Shown piece by piece: positions 56,729-64,000 of a stretch of DNA of 64,000 nt (the first letter of the stretch is position 1; each line of letters opens with the position of its first letter). The translations under genes were made by a program, and so were the position numbers. The DNA lies in NCBI GenBank assembly GCA_001661515.1, contig LUVW01000011.1, positions 500,043 to 564,042 of the forward strand. Reading direction: 5' to 3'. The notes below the pieces were generated by a model, which worked only from the letters and a program-made list of their open reading frames with translations, made no database searches and was not told the DNA's origin. The stretch comes from Capniomyces stellatus. Taxonomy: Eukaryota; Kickxellomycota; Harpellomycetes; Harpellales; Legeriomycetaceae.

Positions 56729-58414
56729 ATGAAAGTCAGCACAGTCAGCGTTCTGGTCAGTTACTCATTGGCATCAGTGTCAGGATCCTGGATTTCGGAT
56801 CTGGGGTCGGATACGGCGAGCCAAGGAAGTAGCTCTGGAGAAGGACAAAGTTTAAGCAAGAGGGTCATAGAAGGTGGTTATATCGAGTTAGAAGAGGTGC
56901 CGTACATTGTTTCTCTGCACAACCCAGTAAAAGGCCGTAAAGAACCTGCTGTGGATAATTGTGGAGGATCGATAATTTCAAAGAAATATATTCTTACGGC
57001 TGCGCACTGTGTTGAATATTATCTGAAAAATAAGGATAAATTTGAAATTGAGATATCGGCCAATTCAAAGTTCAGTTTTGCGAGTGGGGCAAAAAAGTTT
57101 AAAGCGAGTAAAGTCATAGCACACCCCAAGTACCGTGGTGCGTTTTATGGATATGATATTGCGCTGATACGAGTCGATGACGTGGAGTTCCATAATCTTG
57201 GAATAAAGTGTGCCAAGATCTACAATCGTGAAGTTGATTCCTCATACAAAGTCAAAGTTGCTGGGTGGGGGGATACATCTAAGAATGAAAAACCTGTTGC
57301 AGGGAATCTATTGAAGGCAGTGGATGTGAGTCTTATTAGTAGAAGCGATGTTTTCAAGTACTTTAAATTTAATGGCCACATGCCTCACAGTGCGTTGTTT
57401 TACTACGACAATGGGGATGGAGCACCAGATTTTGGGGATTCGGGAGGACCAGTGTGCTTGCCTGAATACGAAAATGCAATAGTTGGGTTGGTTTCGACTA
57501 AAGACTATCTAAGTATTACTGATGAGTTTAAAAACGCAGATTTGGATGATATATCAGAAAGTATTCGTGTTTCCATAGAAACAAGGGTGAGAGACCATGT
57601 GGACTGGATTCTGAAAGTAGCAAAACTCAAACCAAAAGACGTTCTTACACACCCAGAAGAGTATGGCTCGTGGAAGGCGGCCGGGGATTTTGAAATCATA
57701 AGAATAGATGAGGAGTATAATAAGATTCGTCAGGCTGTGAAAGCAGAAGCGTTTACCGAGGGTCTTGCCGAGCAGGTAGCAGCAGGGTTCTTGGAAGCCT
57801 CAGAAGTACATATAAAGAAAATTGTTGAAGATATATTAACTTCATATTTAAAATATTACAAATGTAATTTAGATGTAGAGATTGAAAATCTTGAGATTAA
57901 GGCAGTGGCGATTATCAATAATGATGTAAAGAAGGACAAAGACAAAAGAGAGGGAGTTGATGTGATTTTGAATGGGGTGCTAAAAACTATGGATGCTAGT
58001 TTATATGATCCAAATTCACCAGACCCCAATTTCAAAAAGAGCGCAATGATAGATTTGACTGATATGATTGAAAAGTACATGAAAGATGAGTTGAGTAAAA
58101 GATCTGCTTTAATAGATAGTGAAGTAAGGGCCAACATAAAGAAGCTGGGGGAAGATGTGGATGTTGTTGAGTCAGATTATATAGACTATTTGCAGGAAGC
58201 TATAATAGAGCTGCTTGGTCCTGTAGTTTTAAAGAAGCTTGAAAATATATTTGAACAATACCATATTCAAATATTAAAAGAGACAAAAGTTTCTTTCAAG
58301 GAACTAAGTTTGGATGAACTTGCCTCACGTAAACTCGAGACTTCGAAAAGACTGCTTAAGGACTTTGGTGATAACATTAGGAGATATTACCTCGAAGAGG
58401 CAACAAAATCTTAG
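56729..58414 (+). CDS. Secreted chymotrypsin-fold serine protease with long C-terminal extension
   Basis: Single-exon frame of 561 residues. Signal peptide about 1-19, a short Ser/Gly-rich pro-part, then Lys44-Arg45 directly before VIEGG, so Kex2 or trypsin-like cleavage would expose the new N-terminus. The S1 domain (46 to about 300) has the complete triad: H93 (TAAHC), D143 (YDIALIRV) and S238 (GDSGGP), plus the C79/C94 pair. The residue six before the active Ser (trypsin Asp189) is Ala232, and the Cys expected four before it is Asp234, so trypsin-like Arg/Lys specificity is not expected and one usual disulfide is missing. Residues ~300-561 are charged and helical without a recognised domain. 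The gene has no introns and is bracketed by two copies of one retroelement. Confidence 0.88.
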   Translation: MKVSTVSVLVSYSLASVSGSWISDLGSDTASQGSSSGEGQSLSKRVIEGGYIELEEVPYIVSLHNPVKGRKEPAVDNCGGSIISKKYILTAAHCVEYYLKNKDKFEIEISANSKFSFASGAKKFKASKVIAHPKYRGAFYGYDIALIRVDDVEFHNLGIKCAKIYNREVDSSYKVKVAGWGDTSKNEKPVAGNLLKAVDVSLISRSDVFKYFKFNGHMPHSALFYYDNGDGAPDFGDSGGPVCLPEYENAIVGLVSTKDYLSITDEFKNADLDDISESIRVSIETRVRDHVDWILKVAKLKPKDVLTHPEEYGSWKAAGDFEIIRIDEEYNKIRQAVKAEAFTEGLAEQVAAGFLEASEVHIKKIVEDILTSYLKYYKCNLDVEIENLEIKAVAIINNDVKKDKDKREGVDVILNGVLKTMDASLYDPNSPDPNFKKSAMIDLTDMIEKYMKDELSKRSALIDSEVRANIKKLGEDVDVVESDYIDYLQEAIIELLGPVVLKKLENIFEQYHIQILKETKVSFKELSLDELASRKLETSKRLLKDFGDNIRRYYLEEATKS

Positions 58415-59105
58415 TAGAGGTTTTACTTTTATTATTTAGTTTTACAGTGCATTTCACATACTTGGAGATGATGTGTGTCAAAATGAACGATTTAGCGCCT
58501 TGATGTAGTTGTTGATTTTATAGTTTTATCTTATTATTAATAATTGGAATTAAATAAAGCAAGAAAAAGAAAGAAAAATAACCTGGCCGCTCAAACTCGA
58601 TGAAGCTTGCAGCAGCCTTATTCCTGACATTGAATTGCGCAACCCGATTACCAGGACTCGATGAGGTTAGTAAATCACCAGCTCCACTGAACCAACGCCG
58701 CCAAGGTACGGTGTCCCTAGAGGGACGACATGGAGTAGGATAGTATTTGAATCAGTCACTTTTTTTTTAAATAGTGTTCCACTAGCTTTGTAATATTTAT
58801 GAGTATTGTATTAGTGAACCCGTAATAATATTAAAAATAAAAATCCAAGTTGTGATTGAGAGGCGTTTATTTACTTTCAGCTTGTGCCGCTTTAAAGCTA
58901 TTCCGCTAAGCTGTGCTGCTGAATATCTTTAACAAGTTCCAAGTATAGAGTTCCAAGGAAATGAAGAGGAGAAAATGTAGCCAACACAGGCAAATGGGGA
59001 GGGGAGGGGGGGGGGGGTTATGCGCACTTTTTATTAAACACAAGTTTAACTGAAAGCGAAAAAAGAAAAAGAAAGACAATAATCTAAAAGTAAAAAAAAC
59101 CGAAT
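58415..59105. other. Spacer with retroelement copy 2
   Basis: T/A-rich 3' flank of the protease gene, a retroelement remnant at 58578-58745, then AT-rich DNA with a G11 run at about 59006-59017. No gene seen. Confidence 0.6.
58578..58745 (+). mobile_element. Non-LTR retroelement 3' end, decayed copy 2
   Basis: The stretch from GGCCGCTCAAACTCGATGAA matches copy 1 at about 55785 (GACCGCTCAGTCTCGATGAC) and continues through GCGCAACCxGATT and GTAAATxACCAGCTCC into a noncoding tail ending near GAGGGACGACATGGAGTAGG, comparable to GTGGGACGAGAGATAATAGG in copy 1. It is severely 5'-truncated, as LINE insertions commonly are. Confidence 0.7.
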
Positions 59106-59623
59106 TTATTCGTTGCTTTGGGCTTTGCGTAATTCTCTTTTTTCGACAAGTTCGTTGTAACGCTTTTCGACATAGGCATCTTGTCTTAGACTGAACCGGT
59201 AGTAGCCGAATCCGAGCAAAGCACCCGCTGATGTCCACAGATAGTATCCTCCCATCTCTATTCGATTTTATTTAGATTTCAATGGTTTTAATACTGTTTA
59301 AAATTGAAAAATGAGGCAGACTGAAGTAGAATCGGGTTAAAGATTCAGGTTAAGATTAAAAATTAAAGATTGAAGATTAAAGATTCGGGATAAAGATTCA
59401 AATTCAGATTCGGATTAAGATTAAGGATGGTATGGTAAAAGTCAAGCGTTGGGTGAGCCCAAACTAGTTGGTAATAATTTCCAGATTAATAATAAGGGTA
59501 AAGTATAAATCAAAAGAAAAAAAAGTTACTTTGGAATAGAGGGCGTCCTTGTAATCCTACAGCATAGGCACGAGCAGCACCGAGCATACCGGCGCCAGTC
59601 AAAACATTGATAAGCAGAGCCAT
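59106..59623 (-). CDS. Small mitochondrial protein resembling a fungal complex I supernumerary subunit
   Basis: Exons 59530-59623 and 59106-59257 join in phase to 81 residues. The start MALLINVLTGAGMLGAARAY, then AVGLQGRPLFQK, a second hydrophobic stretch YYLWTSAGALLGFGYYRF, and a charged helix YVEKRYNELVEKRELRKAQS match the layout I associate with the fungal NADH-ubiquinone oxidoreductase 14 kDa-type subunit: two short helices around an RPLF motif and a basic-acidic tail. An alternative is another small inner-membrane protein such as an ATP synthase accessory subunit. Intron 272 nt. It is divergent from TRA1. Confidence 0.5.
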
Positions 59624-60599
59624 TATATATCGAGATGTGTTGTTTGTGTGAAGTTTTGAAGAGTAAATAGAATATCAAAACAGGATTGAATGTCAATAAA
59701 GAGGACTTTGAGAGTATGGCCGGAATGATTAAGAGATTTAAAATGGGCAACGAGTGTTTGTAATTTGTATTTATTTGCAATTAATTTGAAGAATTTGTAT
59801 GATTGGGGAAGACTTTTCAGAGTTTGAGGTAATTGAAAAAAAATAAAAAAAATAAAGAGCTAGATTGTATTTGCTGGGTGAGAGGATTGGCTGAAAAAGA
59901 GCAAAATAAAACCTAGCAAATTGTGGGTGGGGGAAATGGAAGAGTTAAGAGCGGGAAAATGATAAGAAATGATTGAGAAGTTTGAATAAAGAAGCAAAAG
60001 AGATAAAAAGTGTTTGAAAGTTAAATGTAGATGGATTTAGCCAGTTGGGAGGTATGCTTTTTGATGGTTGAGCCAACAAATTAAAGGCTAAACAATTTAA
60101 TTAGTGAAAAGCAAGCAAATTGGGCGGATATAATAAAAGAAAATAAAAAAGAAAAATAGAGAAAACACGAAAAGCGACAAAAAAAAATAGCAAAATAAAA
60201 GAACTAATAGAGGAAAAAGAAAAGAAAACAGAGAAAAAAGTTGGAAAGTAAATAAAGAATTAGGGAGCGAACGAGTAGATGGAAAGAAATTGAGATTGTG
60301 TGCTAGATGCTTTTTAACAATCGAGAATTGTAAAGTAAAAGTAAATAGGCTGTATTAAAGTGCCAGAAAAAGAAACGTAAACAAGCAAGCAAACAAGCAG
60401 AGAAAAGAAATAAAAGGAAAAAAAAGCGAGACAGAAGGATTGAGGAGTAGCCAAGAGTAAAAAAAGGCCAATAGGTGGATTGAAGCAGATTAGGAAACTG
60501 GTAATAGAAAGGAAGGGATCTAGAAGAAGGTTGAAGTGAAAAGGGACAGAGAAGAGACATATTTTAGGGTAGCAAAGAGGCAGAGAGAAAAATTCAAAG
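59624..60599. other. Purine-rich upstream region of TRA1
   Basis: Almost 1 kb in which the plus strand is dominated by A and G (for example AGAAAAGAAATAAAAGGAAA). It carries the TRA1 promoter and 5' UTR and, on the other strand, the complex I-like promoter. No gene seen. Confidence 0.5.
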
Positions 60600-63500
60600 A
60601 TGTCAGCAGGAATGTTTACTAATTTTGAAGTGTTTGCGACGCGTCTATCGGATCAGAATATTGGTAAGCGATGAATAAAAGGGGCTTGTGATGAAAATAT
60701 TAAATAAGGAAAGGAAAAAGAAAAAAAGAGAAGAGGAAGAGGAAGAAGGTGGTAAAAAGATAAAGAAGATTGAGTGGTGAAGGGAGAGGGCGAAGATGGT
60801 AATAAAGGGATGAAATGGATGAAAATAAAAATAGATGTGGAGCTGAAATGCACGATAGCACAGGAGTTGTGTGAGTCGCTTGAGCTTTTCCAGCAGCAGG
60901 ACAGTGTGAGGTTTACGAGTGTGTTGTGGCCAGTGCTTAGGGATATTCTGCTGAACGGAACAGCGGTATTCCAGAGTGTGGTTCCAGAGCAGGTAGGAAT
61001 AAGAATAGAATATGGATAAGAATAAGAAATATGAATGGGAATAGAAATATGGATAAAATTAAGAATATGGATAGGAATAAGAATTGATGAAAGGTAAAAT
61101 AGCAAGATTGGAGGATACTAAAGAAGAAAGGGGGGATGGGGGAATATAAAATGTGTGATAAATAAATAGAGGTTGAGACATACGATATTGGAGATAATAC
61201 AGCGAATAGCGAACAGCGAGATATTGAGGCCAATACCAAACGATATAGGGCCAACGTTGTTATCGGTGGTGAAGACAGATAATGAGGAGAATGTGACAGT
61301 GGCGTTGAAGACGTTGTACGAGTTGCATCGGGTTTACCGGGGAACGCTTGAGAACTTTGCAAAGCCATTTTTAGATTTTACGGTGGAGATGTATGAGCAT
61401 GCAGAGGAGATTCTGAAAGAGACGGTGGAACTGGGAGATGTGGGGCAAGGACAAGGAGTGGGTATGGGAATGGGAATGAGTATGGGTATGGGTATGGGAA
61501 TGGGTATGGGAATGGGAATGGGAATGGGGGGAGTAATGACACCGGGGCCAACGGGGGCGATGATGACACCGTCTGCGGGATCACCGGGGAGCGAGCAGGT
61601 AGAGGCAACAAAGAAGACGTTGTTGAGAGGGGTGAGGTCGTTTAAGGTGTTGGCAGAGATTCCGATAATAATAGTGTCAGTGTTGCAGGCGCATCGAAAG
61701 CTGGCACCGACGTTTGTGACAAAGCTGCTGCCGTTAGTGGTGCAGATGCTGGAACTAGAGTTTAAGCAAGGGGGGGAGAGGGGCAAGGGGGCACGGAACA
61801 AGCAAAAGTATGGGGATTTGGTGAATGCGCAGTCAAAGACGTTGTCGTTTCTGGCGTACTTTGTGCGGAGTTTTGGGCCGTTGTTGGCGAGTTACCAGGA
61901 CAGAATTGCAAGGGTGTTTTTGGGGATTCTGAAGAGTTGTCCAATGGAGGCAGTGAACACGCGGAAGGAGATTCTGATAGCAGGGCGGCATATAGTGGGG
62001 AGTGAGTTGAGGAGGGCGTTTATACCGTTGACTGAGGAGATGCTGAATGTGAAGAACTTGTTGGGGGAGGGATTGACCAGCGTTGAGACGTTGCGGCCGT
62101 ACGCATTGAGCATGGTGGCAGATTACATCCATCACGTGCGGGGAAAGTTGGACAGGAAGCAGATGAACGCAGCGGTGGATTTCTACACAGACAGTGTGCT
62201 TGATGTACAGCAAAGCGGGCATATCAGGGCACTGAGCGGCAAGTTACTTCATAGTATTGTAGACAGTATAGTAGGGCTGGAGGATAAGCAGGCGGCAAGA
62301 CAGCTGATGGTTCAGATTCTGTACAGTTACAGCGTAGCAGTTGAACAAATAGCAAGTCTAGTAAGTAACCACAAGAACAAGAACAAGAACAAGAAGAGTA
62401 AAAATGGTAAAAATGGTAAAAAGAGTAAAAAGAGTAAAGAGGATAAAATAAAGTTGACAGCAGGAGAAAGTGGAGATTGGATCAAGGACAGCAAGTTGAT
62501 TCTCAAGAGTGTTTTACCAGGATGTGGAGCAATAATAACAGGATTAGGAGTATGTGGATTGATAGTAGATTCAGAAACAGAAACAGAAACAGAAAAAGAA
62601 ACAGAAAAAGAAACAGAAAAGGATACAGAAACAGAAAAGGAGAAGAATAAAAGATGGGATAAAGAAGTAATAGGAGATGCAGAATTAGAAATATTGAACA
62701 AGTTGTTGAGAAATGGATTAGAAGCATGGCAAGTATTTGGATTGAAAAGGGAAGAAACAGAAACAAAAGAAATAATAAAAGAAGAAATAAATGAAGAAGA
62801 AATAATAAAAGAAGAAATAAAAACAAAAGGAGGAAAAGAGAGAATAAAAAGGGAAAAAAAAAGTTGGAAAGAGTATGAAGTAATAGTAGAAGAATTAGAG
62901 GTGGAGGAAAGAGAAATGGTGGAAATGTTTGTAAAGATGTTTATGGGATTGGATGGGCGAGTGTTCCAGGAACTGTTTACGTCGCAGATGGAGGAGATAT
63001 TTGAGATTTTGGTAGAAGAGCCAAAGACAGTGACGATGGTGGAATTGATGTTGGCAAATGAAAGAACATCAGCAGTAATGACGCCAATAGTGTTGGGATT
63101 CCTAGTGGGACGAATGGAAGAATTGGGAGTTGGAGAGCAAAAAAATGAAGCAATAAAAAAAGAAAAAGAAAAAAAAGAAAAAAAAGAAAAAAAAGAAAAA
63201 AAAGAAAAAAATAAAGAGGATAGAGCAAGAATGAAGTTGCATTTGTACAAGATGGTATTTTTAGTGTTAACAATTTTCCCAGGAGGAAACGAAAAGGAAG
63301 TTCAGCCGTACATTCAAAAGATCATCAGCTACACAATTGACCACGCGATGGAGAGGGCGAGACCAGAATACTACTTTTTGTTGGTGCGAGCGCTGTTCAA
63401 GAGCATAGGCGGGGGGCGGTACGAGGAGTTGTACAAGGAAGTGATGCCGTTGTTGCAGCAGTTGTTGGAGATGCTGAACACGCAGATGCGGTTGGCGCCT

Positions 63501-64000
63501 AGCAGATCGCCGTTACAAGAATTGTTTGTGGAGATCAGTTTGACGGTTCCAGTGCGGTTGAGCGTGTTGCTGCCTTACTTGACTCATCTGATGTACCCAC
63601 TGGTGCTTTCGTTGCGAGCGGGACCTGAATTGGTGAGTCAGGGTCTGAGGACGCTTGAACTGTGTATTGACAATTTAACGCGTGAGTTTCTTGATCCTAT
63701 TTTGCTTCCTGTGATTGGTGAGATTATGGAGGCGTTTTGGGGATTTGTCAAACCAGACTCAAATTCAAACTCAAATTCAAATTCAAATTCAAACTCAAAC
63801 TCAAACTCAAACTCAAACTCAAACTCAACTTTAAATTTGGACCCAAACTCGAACTCGAACTCTGAGTTGGATTCGGGTTTGAACTCAAATCCAAACTCGG
63901 ACTTGAATTCAAATTTAAATTTAAATTCAAATTCAAATTCAAATTCAAATTCAAATTCAAATTCAAATTCAAATTTAAATTCAAGCTCGGACTTGAATTC
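60600..64000 (+). CDS. TRA1: TRA1/TRRAP, N-terminal part (runs off right edge)
   Basis: Exons 60600-60663, 60835-60992 and 61170 to the window end stay in phase (about 1,017 residues so far; the family is about 3,700). Recognisable TRA1 HEAT-region tracts include LRHTILEIIQRIANSEILRP, TDNEENVTVALKTLYELHRV, LNVKNLLGEGLTSVETLRPY, YALSMVADYIHHVRGKL, YYFLLVRALFKSIGGGRYEE and LVSQGLRTLELCIDNLTREF. TRA1 is the activator-docking pseudokinase of SAGA and NuA4. Exon 3 carries many low-complexity inserts: Met-Gly repeat (about 61460-61530), Lys/Asn run (62370-62450), Glu/Thr/Lys repeats (62570-62650), Lys/Glu run (63155-63215) and a Ser-Asn repeat (63758 onward). A GTAAGT at 62360 could be a donor, but the frame stays open and conserved sequence follows, so I kept it as coding. 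Confidence 0.92.
61460..61530 (+). repeat. (ATGGGA/T)n Met-Gly repeat in TRA1
   Basis: About eleven hexanucleotide units encode alternating Met-Gly between two HEAT-type segments. Confidence 0.9.
63758..64000 (+). repeat. (AATTCA/AACTCA)n Ser-Asn repeat in TRA1
   Basis: Long hexanucleotide arrays encode Ser-Asn repeats broken by short Leu/Asp-containing spacers; they continue to the window edge. The strand here has become A/C-rich, unlike the G-rich upstream part of the gene. Confidence 0.9.

Overview
This window is nuclear DNA from a fungus. The genes are protein-coding, many are split by short GT-AG introns (about 60-330 nt) with acceptors ending in TAG or CAG, and several belong to fungal or fungal-enriched families: a DASH-type Spc19 candidate, mitoribosomal mL59, COX16, CBM19-like secreted proteins and a fungal J-domain protein. 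Intergenic DNA is AT-rich and gene density is low. A SMIM8 homologue and a secreted chymotrypsin-fold protease would suit an early-diverging lineage (for instance Zoopagomycota/Kickxellomycotina), but that placement is an inference from gene content only. No rRNA, tRNA or CRISPR array was seen.

Layout. 0-13 kb: start of clathrin heavy chain (minus, runs off the left edge), a small orphan gene, a 4 kb gene-free stretch, an ASH2/Bre2 COMPASS subunit, an unrecognised nine-exon gene and GDT1. 15-23 kb: intron-rich small genes: a J-domain protein, a candidate mitochondrial orphan divergent from mitochondrial adenylate kinase, peptidyl-tRNA hydrolase 2 and a PSI-like membrane protein. 25-37 kb: VPS35 with large charged inserts, a secreted prepropeptide with an acidic repeat and a Kex2 site, mL59, and a WDR44-like WD40 protein. 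40-53 kb: an Spc19-like gene abutting or fused to a CENP-K-like gene, COX16, an O-methyltransferase, PRP18 (10 coding exons, one of 16 nt), ISA2, thioredoxin reductase and SMIM8. 53-59 kb: a secreted-protein district with two CBM19-like paralogues and a serine protease with a 260-residue C-terminal extension, flanked on both sides by decayed copies of the same non-LTR retroelement 3' end. 59-64 kb: a small complex I-like subunit and the start of TRA1, which runs off the right edge.

Functional themes are housekeeping: membrane traffic (clathrin, VPS35, WDR44, GDT1), chromatin (ASH2, TRA1), kinetochore (Spc19/CENP-K), splicing (PRP18), and mitochondrial energy and Fe-S supply (ADK2/AK3, mL59, COX16, ISA2, complex I-like). 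The accessory part is the secreted set at 30.8 kb and 53-58 kb.

The strongest non-gene signal is strand composition. In the long genes the coding strand is purine/G-rich, with G-ending codons, from the upstream region to mid-gene, then changes to C-rich, with C-ending codons, to the 3' end, followed by T-rich downstream DNA. The switch is seen independently in ASH2, VPS35 and the WDR44-like gene. The assembly has a 62-N gap inside the prepropeptide repeat and a single N between two near-identical A/G-rich blocks at 7.0 kb. All splice models below were made by eye and checked only for reading-phase consistency.
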